Shown: positions 1 through 11,849 of the stretch, piece by piece
Position numbering within the stretch: position 1 is the stretch's first letter
Layout: every line of letters starts with the position of its first letter
NCBI GenBank assembly: GCA_963681505.1
Contig: OY811972.1
Coordinates: 4,425,332 to 4,489,331 of the forward strand
Direction: 5' to 3'
Origin: Eunapius fragilis
Taxonomy: Eukaryota; Porifera; Demospongiae; Spongillida; Spongillidae
DNA length: 64,000 nt
Position numbers and translations under genes: made by a program
The notes under the pieces: model-generated
The model's database searches: none
Told to the model about the DNA's origin: nothing
What the model saw: only the letters and a program-made list of their open reading frames with translations

Positions 1-151
1 ACAATATTTCTTTTTTTGTGTGTGTGTGTAACCATCCTCTTAAAAATGTGAGTTTTTAAAATGTAGCATTGTTTTTTAATAAGTTTGTGATAGTTTTATT
101 TTATTTTCTTTAGATGTTGCCTGTTTTTACGTCTGTCGAAGAAAACTTACA

Positions 152-186
152 ATGGCAACCTTCCTAGACAGAGCTCGCATATTGGA
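152..186 (+). CDS. candidate first coding exon, unknown gene
   Basis: A plausible 3' splice site (pyrimidine-rich run ending TTTAG near 113) is followed by a short leader. An ATG at 152 starts MATFLDRARILE, and a good donor GTAAGT lies at 187. No continuation exon could be recognised downstream, so this rests only on splice-site logic and one ATG. It could be chance. Confidence 0.18.
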
Positions 187-1200
187 GTAAGTTTATTGAG
201 TAGTAAAGCTTTCTGAGATCACAATGTTTTGTTCTTGGACATAAGCATTGTCAAAACGGCTCTTATGTTTTCACACCTGCTTCAATCAGAACACAGTAAT
301 TTAGGTGGTTTATGTTGTATGATGTTCTTTGTTTGCGCACTGATATCTGTCACAATGGAAGGACTTGGCTGAAATGAATATGATGTTATGGGATTTATTC
401 TAGGTTGGCTAAAACAAGACAAAATTCGTGTAGGTGTAGAAAATTCTTGGTCCAATAGCCCTACTATTTTTTCCCAATTCCTTCCAGTATTCTTCTTAAG
501 AGAGTTGAAGTTGCCTACAAATCGCTTAACAGATAGTCTTAATGCATAAATGTTTACTTCAATATTGCTTGCCTTGGCAACATGATCATTAGTTTATATG
601 TGGTGGTCTCCATACTTAGAGATACAGGGACTGCACAAGTCCTTGTCATATAAATGGTACCTGAAGAATGTTACCATTATTAATGTCTTCCGTATAACGT
701 TCAACATATATAACGAAGTCTGCGTGGAGTGAATAATAAGCCAGACAAAAATTTTCTCTAATATAGGATGTACTTTTTATTTTTTGGTAGTTCTAAATAA
801 CGTTAACGCTCCGGTATCAATCTATGATCGTATGGGAGAAAAAAATGGCGGTTATTGTATATGTGATTTGGCGCCATCTAGAAAACACCCTGCGCCGACA
901 CCAAAACGAATGAAACTACTCATAAAACATAGTCCAAGGGTTATAGAATTAGTCAATGTTGATCCCAAATGTGTCGTGTGACAAATAAGGTACGTATTTT
1001 TATTTGATGGAATTGGCCCAATTTTTGAGCGGTACGTACGCTTCCCAGTATACTATTTTACCACTTTGTATAAGGTAAAAATGTACCCAAAGGTATCATC
1101 TTTCACTAAAACCATGTATATGAGCCTATCAAAGCATTTGTCGCGTGCCTGTACCTTGCTTTGGTAACGATCTCCTCCTAAATTCGTATTGTTACGCGGT
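187..1200. other. no recognisable gene
   Basis: AT-rich sequence. A 65-codon open frame at 784-981 lacks an ATG start, has no recognisable motif and is not counted as a gene. I see no repeat structure here. Confidence 0.5.
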
Positions 1201-1214
1201 GTGCATTTCGGGAA

Positions 1215-1243
<29 letters not shown>
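1215..1243 (+). repeat. poly-G tract
   Basis: About 29 consecutive G followed by TTGAAG. The G-run plus TTGAA junction recurs at 35077-35106, so this may be a relic of the same small element. Confidence 0.85.
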
Positions 1244-1245
<2 letters not shown>

Positions 1246-2059
1246 GAAGTACCTACCCTGACGTGACGGATTACATTGACGTCAGGCTTACGTACCCGCG
1301 TTCGAAACGATTACTCACGGGGATATGATTGCGGTCGTAATCTTCATGTGTTTGCGAGTGAGTACGTGAGCAATATCCGCAAGACTACGTTATTACACCG
1401 TAATAATTTTGCCCGGCAATTTCTTTCAAATACATTTTGATAACCATTTTACATATGCATGTACCGAGGGGAATATAGCAATGTACAAGTAGAGCCAATT
1501 GAGGAGATTATGGCCGAAGCCTCTTCCACCAAGGCTACATATGCCTGGGAGACACGCACCCTATAGCCAAAATACAGCACTAATAAAACACATGCATGCT
1601 GAACGATCTGCTCTACCTAGTATAAAGAATACTACTTCAAGATGTGCTTGATCCCGCCGCCTGCATGCACGCAGCTAGAGGCCTTAACTTTTGTAGGGAT
1701 CTCTTGACACGCCTAGCTGAATCTTAACCTATTAGAGACGATATACAGTTAAAATTCACCAACAGCACTACCTTTTATATAAACCTCCTCTTAACATTAC
1801 CGCACTAGCGTTGCAAGCGGGTTCTTCTATTCAATCCTGCTAAGAGACTCTAGCTATAGGTGTGTAAAAAAAGCAATCTACCACAGAGGGCCCGGGCGCT
1901 GTAAAAATCTGCAAGTGCATGAAGAAGCCGCTAACCTTCATGGATCAGTGCAGTTTTCCTCAACTGGGGTGACACAACTGTAGGCAACCGATTTACCTGC
2001 AAGGCATGTGACACGCGGGGTAAAACAAAACCTCTTCGTGTTGGTGTCATACCTTGTCT

Positions 2060-3070
2060 AACTTGATGTTTCAGAGCTTTACTAGAACGCATGCCTATGT
2101 TGAGCGCAATATTTATCAGTAAGCAGCGCAACATGTACCCTTTAAATTTAAACGAAGAATGCCACTTGCCAGTACGTCGTACAATGAACCAGCAACAAAC
2201 GTACGAGTGTAAAACGTACCCCGCTAGACAAACTGATGTAAAAAGGCAGAATACGTACGATGGATTTTTAATCTCACCATAGAATTGTATAGAACGCGGT
2301 ATTAACGAAACGTGTCTCGAAACAGCCATTTTGCCAAAAAAGTCACTTTACTGGCGAGAACGAAAATATACCAGGGCACTTTGTGAGCATTTAGAACAAT
2401 TAGTGGATTTTGGCGCAGTAAGGGTTAACTACCCAGACCAAAGCTATTGGCGTTACGTGCATTTGAGTCCGAGTACGAGATACATATTGGTTTGCGATAC
2501 CCGTAAACATTCGTTACGTATACCCCGTTGAACTCAAAAAATACGTGATACGCAGCCATACCAGCACAGCAATTCAGGCGTCTGATTGCGTATATGACTA
2601 CGTATCACGTATTGTATGAGACCAACGGAGAATTTACGTAACGAATGTTTACGGGTATCGCAAACCAATATGTGTCTCGTGCTCGGACCCAAAGTACGTA
2701 AGCCCGCAGCTTTAGTCTGGGTAGTTAACCCTTAAATCCTCTAATATTTCTAAGTGCTCACAAAGTGCCCTGGTGATTCTGTAATATTCCAGTAAGTGAC
2801 CTTTTTGGCAAAATGGCTGTTTCGAGACACGTTTCGTTAATCCCTCGTTCTATACAATTCTATGGTGAGATTGTAAACCTATCGTACGTATTCTGCCTTT
2901 TTACATTTTGTTGCAGCCCACTGGAGGAGTACGCGTACGTTTATGCTGGTAGCCATTCATTCTACAACTGAACTGGTAAGTGGCATTATTCGTTTAAAGG
3001 GTACATGTTGAGCTGCGTAAGAATAAAAATCCGCTCCACATAGGTATGTGTTCTGCTGGCATGGTCGATG
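2060..3070. mobile_element. foldback element with about 450-bp inverted arms
   Basis: Sequence around 2065-2555 reappears, diverged and reverse-complemented, at about 2605-3065, with a centre of some 40-50 bp. Clear paired blocks are TACGTGATACG near 2545 with CGTATCACGTA near 2608; TTAACGAAACGTGTCTCGAA near 2303 with its complement near 2825; and the ACATGTACCCTTTAAA block near 2130 with its complement near 2995. No transposase is present. The open frames inside (1931-2329 minus, 2331-2531 plus) are by-products of the palindrome. It is most likely a non-autonomous hairpin element. Precise ends and target duplication were not resolved. Confidence 0.75.
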
Positions 3071-3369
3071 ACTCAAGTGTTTCATCGTTCAAAAGTTCCG
3101 TCGCGGAATAATGACTTACTAATAAGTCACAATCTGTCAATCTATGATTACGGTCTGCATAATTTTGCTTCTCATGCACCCTTGTTTCTTCGTTTCCACC
3201 ATGCTAATCTATACATCATACAACCTTTCTTTGAATGTTGTTTATTTAAATTTTAATATGCTGAAATTCGTACAAAATGTAGAGGTTTGTACACAAAAAC
3301 TATTTAAAATAAACTGTATAGCAACCATATAAGTCAAATGAAATGATACTTCAGTACATGGCATGCACT

Positions 3370-4398
3370 TCATGTATTCCAGTCATCATTTGGAAGAGGA
3401 AAGCACGTTGCGCTGTTGTTGGTGGTTAGATTAGAGAATTCGGAAAGTGGAGCAGTGGGCTTATCGATAGTTTCATCTACATGTTTGGGCTGGCTGCTTC
3501 CCTTTTGGACAACACTATTTGACACTTGCGAGCGCTGCGTCACTATAGCAGCGCATTGTTGTGCAATGACTGCAAGAAAGGAAACCATTAGACTCAAGGG
3601 AGTAAACATCGCTGTTGTAAAAGTGCCCGGAAATGAGCCTGGCAGAGCCGACGAAATTGAAGTAGTCAGCACAACAGATGTGATGAACACTGCCAGAATA
3701 ATGAGAACAGCGTTGATACTCGGGTTTGTCTTCATATCGACTACAGCTTTCCGCCCATGAATGCAGTATTTGTAGAAAGCAAGGCCGGCTACGCCTACAG
3801 TGAATAACCACACCAAAAAGGCCCATGCGCTGAAGAGCAGAAGGGGCTCATAAAGCGTGAAGGTAGTTGAGCTGATAGATGGGGCCTTGAACCAGCAAAT
3901 GTAACCATTTTTACCGTAACTTGCATTGAAAAAGGGCCATGGAGTGTAGAAAATAGGGGTGAAAAAAGTGGCAAACGCAAATGCTATAAGAAGCTTCTTA
4001 TAACGTTTATGCTTTTCCTCGTTAATGACCCTGAAACACTTTGGCTGTTGCATAATTATCACGAGGTAAATGCCAAAACAAGGGATAATGACAAGGCACG
4101 AGATGAGAACATATTCTCTCACTGCACTCAAAATGACACATGCCAGGTCATTGCCCACGATTGAAATCCATTGGAAGAATTCAGTGCACTGGAATGCGGT
4201 GTTCACAAGCGCAAAGATTAGGAAAATACTCTGCATTGGGTCGGCTGCGTATTTGTCCTTGTGAGCATTACGGTAGTAAAGGTTGAGCACTATTGAAGTG
4301 AATCCAAAGAGTGCTGATATAAATGTGAGTGCTGTGTAAGCACTGCTGATAACCATGGACTGGATTTCAAAATCCGTCAAGTTGCATGATTCAGCCAT
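3370..4398 (-). CDS. seven-transmembrane receptor-like protein, intronless coding region
   Basis: A 342-residue open frame starts MAESCNLTDF. Seven hydrophobic segments are visible at about residues 17-41, 53-76, 84-113, 131-152, 182-208, 225-249 and 255-278. They are joined by short charged loops, for example KCFRVINEEKHKRYKK after segment 3. A Ser/Thr-rich tail of about 60 residues follows segment 7 and would be cytoplasmic. N-terminal NLT is a potential glycosylation site, and this topology fits a G-protein-coupled receptor in the plasma membrane. No DRY or NPxxY motif of class A is obvious, so class and ligand cannot be assigned. A good acceptor (ACCTTAG) lies just upstream of the ATG on the minus strand, so an intron in the 5' leader is likely. 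The frame has no lesions and looks like a functional host gene, possibly lineage-specific. Confidence 0.7.
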   Translation of the reverse strand: MAESCNLTDFEIQSMVISSAYTALTFISALFGFTSIVLNLYYRNAHKDKYAADPMQSIFLIFALVNTAFQCTEFFQWISIVGNDLACVILSAVREYVLISCLVIIPCFGIYLVIIMQQPKCFRVINEEKHKRYKKLLIAFAFATFFTPIFYTPWPFFNASYGKNGYICWFKAPSISSTTFTLYEPLLLFSAWAFLVWLFTVGVAGLAFYKYCIHGRKAVVDMKTNPSINAVLIILAVFITSVVLTTSISSALPGSFPGTFTTAMFTPLSLMVSFLAVIAQQCAAIVTQRSQVSNSVVQKGSSQPKHVDETIDKPTAPLSEFSNLTTNNSATCFPLPNDDWNT

Positions 4399-5540
4399 TT
4401 CAAATTCTAAGGTAAGACATGTACCACAATAATAATAATAATTTCCTACGACTTATTATGTATCAAAGGCATTCAATCACACATGTGCTCATCTTCAATA
4501 AACTTTTGGCGTATATAAAATTGCTGATTTATCATTACATATTCATTTGTGTATGCATAATTGATGAATCCATGTATGCAAGAAAAATGAAATGTACCGT
4601 ACATTATCCTTGATACTTAAAATGCTGCAGGGTGTCCACAAGAAAATTAATGAATCACACTGATAATTAAAAAACATCATATTACCATAGAAAGAAATTG
4701 GGTAAGAAAATTCATTAAGTTGAATGGTTACTTAAAAACAAATACTAATACAAAAAACGTCACATGTCAAGTGTATTATTGAACAAAACCTCTAACTGGA
4801 CACAATGGTCTTTAAATGGAAGTTTGTGAGGTTTTATTGCTCCATCTTCATATCTTAATAACATGACATGAGTGGTAATTTCATCTTGATTAAAACGCAT
4901 TTATAAGCATCCAACGGTTTATCAGGAAACCCTTTGTGCACAGGAAGCAAAACGTTTCCTGTATCTGTGCATTGCATAAAAAGTCCGTGCATCATAATGC
5001 ATGTTGGCTTCTCACTTTATTTTGCCCAAAGACAGCATCACTAACATGCACATTACTATTTCAAACATAGAGCAAAGTCAATGGATGTAAGCTTTTTTAG
5101 TGCGTCTGTGAATCAGGGCATGTATAATGCAAAATAGTAAACGTACATATAATGTGTTGCCATAGTAGTTAGCTAGCTAACTAAATGTAATTTAAATTAG
5201 GGTACCTGATTCCAATCTCTGTATATCATTATACTTGATGTTAATTAATTAATCGCATTGCACAGTTGGTGATATCAGTAAAACAGTGAATTCATTTGTA
5301 ATATCAAACGCAGGGTTATAACCATTTTACAAATTTACTGTTGATTCTAAATGTTGATATTTTTGGGGTGTGCCCACATCTCTCTGAGCTATCAGTAGAG
5401 ATTTTGTAAGATCTTAAACATCATTCCTAAATATAACACTTAAAGATTTTTTTTAAATACCTTTGAAAAAATTTTTGTTTTACAAATTAAAGTTGCATTA
5501 TTTAGTTCGTTGTAAGGTATACTTATACGTTTTTGTAAGG
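4399..5540. other. no recognisable gene
   Basis: AT-rich flank upstream of the receptor gene; presumably its 5' leader, promoter and intergenic DNA. I see no further open frames or repeats that I can support. Confidence 0.4.
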
Positions 5541-5821
5541 TATAGAGCTCTTTCATCGCGTGCCTTAATAGCATTCATCTTCTAATTAGTCCGCCATATT
5601 GGTGCTCGGAGAAGTATGGGATTACTTCAGAGTGTCGTTTAAATATATATTATTGTGGTCTAACACATGACTAACATTTGTAAAAATACTTGTGCCCTCG
5701 GAGCGCGAGTTATACGTATCAAAAGTACCAAAACTATATTTCCGAGCACCAATATGGCGGACAATAAAGCAATTAACGCTATAAAAGCCCACGCGTCATG
5801 TGACCATGAAAGAGCTCTATA
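5541..5821. mobile_element. MITE with about 75-bp terminal inverted repeats
   Basis: The left end TATAGAGCTCTTTCAT is mirrored exactly by ATGAAAGAGCTCTATA at the right end. The inner part of the arms (CCGCCATATTGGTGCTCGGA near 5590 with its complement near 5735) pairs as well. The element is 281 bp with no coding capacity. A TA target duplication is possible but cannot be told apart from the TIR itself. Confidence 0.75.
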
Positions 5822-8096
5822 TCTTAAGGCGATTATAGTTTAATTAACAAATATGGAGATCAGAGTCAATCGTGCCATTATTAAGTGCACGTTTTAATTA
5901 ATTAGTACAATGATCTCAAATGATCTTTAGTAATCTGGCTATAAAGGCTATTCCATCATTATGCACACAAAGTGCATGATGCAGTCCCTGCCCATCCCAG
6001 GTAAGACGTCACAGTCGTTTTCCTGTAGGGTTTAATTCTGTATAATTATCTACCAGTCTTTTGGGGGGTTGGACTCGAAACTACAAAGAGTAACACTCTG
6101 GAACAACGAAAATTACTCATTGCGCGGTTCTAGTCTAATAAGGATTGCTTAAGTAAACGTGGGTCAATTACGTCGTTTCGCAAAACTATATTTTAAGGAT
6201 GGAATTATGGAAACAATCCGCAATTGCCGCTTTTGCTGTTGCTGAATCGCTAAAAAAAATTGCTTATTCCTTGCAATTTTTTACCAGCATTAACAATTCT
6301 ATTATGAAACGCAACATTTATTAGATCAGAACCGCGCAATGAACTTCCATTGTTTCAGGGTGTTACTTTCAGTTGCTCGGATAGGATCATGCATTTTCAC
6401 TTTGATGAAAAAATGTTGAGCATTTAGCCCGGAACAAATTTCCAAGACCAAATGTGGCAGCCATATTTGATCTACGGGACTGAATATGGTTGCAATATTC
6501 AGTCCTGGGACGGACATAATATGGCATTGTGGAACCAAGTATGGCATCCATAATCGGTCCGCCGGACAAATTTTTAGAGTGGATATGTTTCAGAACCCCT
6601 CTTGTTCTCTATACAAACAGCACGGTTTTGTGACATCAAACAAACACGACACTCTTCTTCAATAATGACAACAAGCTAAATTAAGGATCCGATCTTCAGA
6701 AGTCTTGTTATAGAAGCGACTCAAGCGAGTAGCTTTTTATTTTTATAAAATCATAACTGACTTCTAATCAGGGTCGAATTCTATACATACATGGTTTTGC
6801 TAACTGTACAACTAATGCATGGATCGGAATCAGTAGCCTTAAGTTTTGTTCCATGTATGGTATTCATTATATGTATTGCAAATACATTTACAGCCCACGC
6901 AGGAACAGCTAAACTATAACTTATGCACCTAAATATATATTTCCACAGTCATTTGTCGCAACCCGTTAATGCTGAAGCATCTATCACACAAAAACGAGGA
7001 TACATGCAAGTACATTGTCTGCATGATTTCTTTATTATATATTTCTAAATGTAGTTGTCATGCCAGCCACTATTAATTTGCTCAGAACCAACACTTGAAG
7101 ACCACGTACAATCATGACTCATGTTAGTGCGCATATATGGCTATCAGGATAATATAACACATCATTGACTATTAATACTAGCGTACAACCGCGACTACCG
7201 TGTACAACCACGACTATACTATAACTCAATCCACTAAGTGGACGCATAATTTTTGCCACTTTACAGGACACTGAAGCTAGCAAGTGAGAAAGGCAACGCT
7301 TATACGTTCAAATGTACGGTATAATTGCAAACTTCTGTGCTTTAATTACCTTCGTGATAGATGAAGAGGACGCCGTTTCAGACTTCGTTGCAGAAATTAG
7401 TTTGAAATTTAATTAACATCATATAAAGGTCTCTTTTCATCCAATATCCAAAATTGCTCCGTTAAGCCGTACAAGTTATTCATGCAGGCCAAAACGTGAT
7501 GCGGCCATGGCCGTCTATCATTTCTGTCTCCAGAGCTTTTAGGCTGTACGTTCACATGGATGGAGTTAGTATATCAGTATATTATGAAACTACGCTGAGG
7601 CTATTTGTCCTTAGAAAAAAGAGAGTATTCTTTTAGCAAAAGCATACAGTAACAATCCTGCTGTCGTACACGTTCGCAGAACGGCAGGATCAATAGGCCT
7701 GCATGGTACATGTATATGTATAGTTAACGCGTACCTTTTTAAATTGTTCTGTATATACGCGTCAGTCATATAGATGACTTGTCTCCTTCGTAAGTGGCGA
7801 TTCTAAAGTCTAGAACATTATTTATTTTTTTAATGGACGGTGTTATATCAGCAGGATGCATATCACGTGATTAACTTAAAGTTGGTGAATTCCGCACAGC
7901 TATTTCGTGGCGCATGGCTGAGTTTAGAAACCGCAAGGGCTTCCTGCTGCCTGCTTTGTCCTGAAATAGATTTGGACCCACTGGGGCATCCTGCAGACGC
8001 GAGATGGTGATGTGGTACTCCGGCATGACCAGCTGCGATATTAATTGTTTTGCACCATATACCAGGGCTATGCTTCCCATAGATGTCAAGCTGAAC
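5822..8096. other. no recognisable gene
   Basis: AT-rich non-coding sequence of about 2.3 kb. Short open frames near 6326-6569 and 7863-8201 have no motif, overlap each other on both strands, and are not supported. Confidence 0.4.
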
Positions 8097-8394
8097 TTTA
8101 ATGTCTATTGTCCTGAGTGTCCACCCGGGGGTACAATTGGACACCCGGGTGCACAGCAAAAAAAGTTTTTGCCGTTCGGTCATGGGAGGGATCTAGTCTA
8201 GACCTTTTGGTATTCATAAAAAGAGCCGTGCTAACGGACCTATCCATTACGCTCCGTGCGGTACATCGTATACGAGCTACGGCGTAATGGACAGGTCCGC
8301 TAGCACGGCTCGTTTTACTTGTATCACGTTTTTTGCTGTCCACCCGGGTGTCCAACTGTACCCCCGGGTGGACACTCAGGACTTTAGACATTAA
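8097..8394. mobile_element. hairpin MITE with long inverted repeats
   Basis: The left arm has CCTGAGTGTCCACCCGGGGG and ACACCCGGGTG. The right arm carries the complement, ending CACTCAGGACTTTAGACATTAAA. A second, inner inverted block pairs the AGCCGTGCTAACGGACCT region near 8224 with the AGGTCCGCTAGCACGGCT region near 8294. The whole 298 bp can fold into one hairpin, and there is no coding capacity. A decayed relative lies at about 25140-25412. Confidence 0.8.
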
Positions 8395-8612
8395 AACATA
8401 CTTTTAGTCTCGTACCCAAACTGTACCTTGATTGAGTTGTGACCATATAGGAATAAATCCATTTCTCACTAAACTAATATATGACAATGTTTTGTTAAGT
8501 ATTTCATTATGTGCTGCGCTGTCGGATGTTAATGATTGCCGTTAATACCAATGGTGACATACCGCATAAAATTTTAATATAAGGTCTCCTAAGGCATATT
8601 TGTGTATTAAGA

Positions 8613-9581
8613 ATGGACGCCATCAGTACCGCACCAGAAGTGATAACAGCAGCAGTCTGGACTTCCGAGCAGCAACTCCAAGAGCTGTGGAGGAGACTAT
8701 CACCCGGAGTAAAGGCCATGATGGAGCCCAGCACGTTCAAACCTCGCTCGACTGATGTCATCGTAGTGGGCCCACCCAAGTGCGGCCTAACCTGGATAGT
8801 TCACATCTGCCACCAGATCCGCACGGGCGGCAAGGAGCCGGACTTTAACGAGCAGATACCTGACGTGACCACCATTTTGGATTTGAGCTTGTTCTATCTC
8901 AACCTCGATCCCAACGCGATGGTTCAGCCAGCGGAACCAAGAGTGTTCCTCACGCATTATTCGTACCACGCGGTCCCAAAAGGGGGGAAGATGATATATA
9001 TATTTAGGGAGCAGAAGGACGCGTTCTATTCGTGGTATCAATTTCTGGACACGGAGATTGTCCTCAAAGGGAGAGTCTCCATGCCGGTGTTTGTCGAGGT
9101 GTTTATGAACAACGCCCACTGGACCGCAAACAATATGCGCAATCTGCTTATTTGGTGGGAGCATCGCCATGACGATGATGTCATGCTACTCTTTTACGAC
9201 GACCTCAAAGAGAATAGAGAGGAATGCGTGAGAGGAATTGCTAAGTTCATGGGCGTGGATTGTGACGACGACCTGTTGACTCGTGTTGTCAGAACAACGT
9301 CCCACGCCGAGATGGTAAAACATCACTCCAAGTTTGACAATCACTCTATTGTGGCGATTACTGCTAAAAATGTAGGAGACATCCCGCCTATAGAACTCAA
9401 CGGTCGAGTGCGTAGAGACGGAGGAAACTCCGGAGACGGGCAAAAGCTACCTGGTGATGTTCAGGAGCGCATCGACGAAGAGTGGCGTGACATCGTTCTC
9501 GCCAAATTGGGCTACCGTAATCTTGGAGACATGCGAGATGCTTGGAAAAAGGAGCGGGAAAATGTGGCTCCAAAGACATAA
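8613..9581 (+). CDS. sulfotransferase (Sulfotransferase_1 family), intronless
   Basis: A 322-residue protein, close to the usual 280-320 aa of cytosolic sulfotransferases, which move sulfate from PAPS to hydroxyl or amine acceptors. The 5'-phosphosulfate-binding loop is seen as VVGPPKCGLTWI (residues 51-62), the counterpart of YPKSGTTW. The candidate catalytic His lies in FLTHYSYH (about 115). The 3'-phosphate motif is REQKDAFYSWYQF (132-144), with the expected Arg and Ser. RVRRDGGNSGDG (265-276) sits where the family has RKGxxGDW. There is no signal peptide or membrane anchor, so it should be cytosolic. The first ATG after an in-frame stop was taken as the start. The gene has no introns and is richer in GC than its flanks, which may mean a retrocopy or transfer; neither can be shown here. 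Substrate unknown. Confidence 0.85.
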   Translation: MDAISTAPEVITAAVWTSEQQLQELWRRLSPGVKAMMEPSTFKPRSTDVIVVGPPKCGLTWIVHICHQIRTGGKEPDFNEQIPDVTTILDLSLFYLNLDPNAMVQPAEPRVFLTHYSYHAVPKGGKMIYIFREQKDAFYSWYQFLDTEIVLKGRVSMPVFVEVFMNNAHWTANNMRNLLIWWEHRHDDDVMLLFYDDLKENREECVRGIAKFMGVDCDDDLLTRVVRTTSHAEMVKHHSKFDNHSIVAITAKNVGDIPPIELNGRVRRDGGNSGDGQKLPGDVQERIDEEWRDIVLAKLGYRNLGDMRDAWKKERENVAPKT

Positions 9582-10426
9582 TGAAATGAGCAGTCTAGAC
9601 ATGCAGTGAAGTTTTGTTTGCAAAATGCTATTAGACAAAAAAAGTGCCAAATTAGCATTGACTTTAACCAAGATGCTGTAGAAGTTAATAATCCTTGGTC
9701 AAATCTACAATAGAGTGGTTGCACATACCAGCTTGTTCTAGAATCTTCCAGCTTACAAAGGCGGAACTTGCGAGGTTCCCCCCCCCCCCTCCACCACCAA
9801 TAACGATGAATGAAATCATAGTCGTCACTCCAATCACGCGCGCATAAAACTTGGGTTTGAAATTGATGCTATTTTATCCCACAAGCCTGCTTTTGCCGGC
9901 CCCATATACGGTGAGATCGAACAATGAAGAATCCGAAACACGGCAAAACGGTTCGGAGCGAAATATATAATTCAAAAGTAGTATGATGAGATCAAATAAT
10001 GAATACATGATTATAAGATGCACATATCTTCCGAGCTGAATGTCCCATGTCCGTCATATTTCAGCACTTATTGCCACGCCAGTTCTGCATTTAGTTCAAT
10101 TTTTGCACACTATGAACCCTTTACACTCGTCCATGCATGTGTGTTTCATCATATAACCCATTTGTCATTGTTATTGCGGCATGTATATCTGTGAAAACTT
10201 TCCATCCTGCAGCCTGGAGTACACGCACAAGCAGAGGCTGAATACAATACATTCATGCACAATTGCATTTGCGCCATTACCCATAAGTCCGTCTCCTACA
10301 TTATACATGTGCAAGGCGACGGGGGGTTTCCTGCATGCATGCCACTTTTAGCAAACAAATATATTCCAGGATCTGACCAAATTGGCTCGACATGTCTTGT
10401 TGTCAATGTCTCCCATCCTACAATCA
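9582..10426. other. 3' flank of the sulfotransferase gene, no further gene
   Basis: Contains a C-run at 9780-9790 and AT-rich sequence. I see no supported gene. Confidence 0.4.
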
Positions 10427-10712
10427 CGACCTTTACAAGGCAGAGAACTGTTTCTACACCCGGACCACTTTTGGTTGCCGAAATGTTGGCAGAGATAAGC
10501 GGACCGCCGGCCCGGACCAATATTCGCATGATAGTATACCTTCAACAAAACATGCCTTGCGGTAGCTTCTGTTTGCTGGGTTAAATAACCTCCACTACTC
10601 CACCCTGCACCAAAGTTTGGAAACGTTTGTCAGTGAGAAATTAATGCTCTATAACATAAACTTTGATCCATGCATGAATACATTTGCAACGTGACCTGCT
10701 GCGATTAAGAAA
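10427..10712 (+). repeat. dispersed repeat, copy 1
   Basis: Starts ACCTTTACAAGGCAGAGA and shares ordered blocks with 24309-24556 in the same orientation: CTGTTTCTACA, CGGACCA, GTATACC, AAATAACCTCCACT, AAAGTTTGGAAAC and TTGTCAG. It is somewhat longer than copy 2 because of an internal insertion near 10480. No coding capacity; family unknown. Confidence 0.65.
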
Positions 10713-10856
10713 CTCCACTTGCTTGAGAGGTCCCACTTGTTGATACTTGGGCTATTGAGCCCCATGCACTGATAACATGCAGAAATGTTAAAAACACAGC
10801 GCATAGACATACTCCAGACTGACTCATGCACACACACCGTACGCAGACACATATCA

Positions 10857-10970
<114 letters not shown>

Positions 10971-11339
10971 TTCACACAACAACGTACATGAACAAACATC
11001 TCTAGCCTGAGAGGTCCAGTTCCAATCTATTGTCAGTCCAGCTTGCCCAAATACTAGACTATTAGAGACCCATGTGAGTGGATGACACAAGTGACACAAA
11101 TGAACACATGCCCAAGTACAATATCCACATGCGTGACACACACACATTGACACACACACATGCACCCATGTGCACTGACAGTACATGCATATACATGTAC
11201 ACATGCCACACCTACATGCTTGCACACATGCACACACACATGCACAGATCGAGGCCCGCGTGGCCATGTCCATGAGGGATAGGTCGAACCCCCACCGCCC
11301 GTTTGATGCTTCGCCCGGTGGCCATTTCGTATCATGCAT

Positions 11340-11845
11340 GCAGGCCCGAAGTTGACTGCTCGTATCGCGGTTGTTTTAGGGCCATGGAACCTACAGATAG
11401 ACCCTGAATTTTTTGTTTCATCAATAACGCATAGTGAATGATGTCCTTAACTATAATTTTGACCCCTTTTTATTCCTGATTTATACTGAACAGAAATGCC
11501 CTTTGTTCTATCATAGATATTCCAGTCTAATATCTATGGTTCTATACATTTCAATGGACGCGTGCGCGGAAAATTAACGGACGTTTGCAATGACACGTAA
11601 TGTCCAGCGTCTGGCAATGCTTTATAAATGCCGTGGTTATGTTAGTGTGATGTAATTAATACAAAGGGTTCCCAAACCCCTACAATAAGTTATAATACTG
11701 TTGTATAACTACCACCTGTATTAACATATGGTTACTGTACGCAACCTCTATATCATGCCCGCGCAATACAAATACGTCATGGAATTACATGTTCTCGGCC
11801 TGTACGATGACACTTGAGAGTGAACCACAATAGCGTTGCTTTAAT
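11340..11845. other. no recognisable gene
   Basis: Unique-looking AT-rich sequence between the CA-rich tract and the LINE fragment. Confidence 0.4.
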
Positions 11846-11849
11846 TGTT

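Noticed and set aside
784-981. 65-codon frame
   Set aside because: Non-ATG start, no splice support, no recognisable motif.
1931-2531. 132-codon minus and 66-codon plus frames
   Set aside because: Both lie in the foldback arms and have no motif or codon signal; the palindrome explains them.
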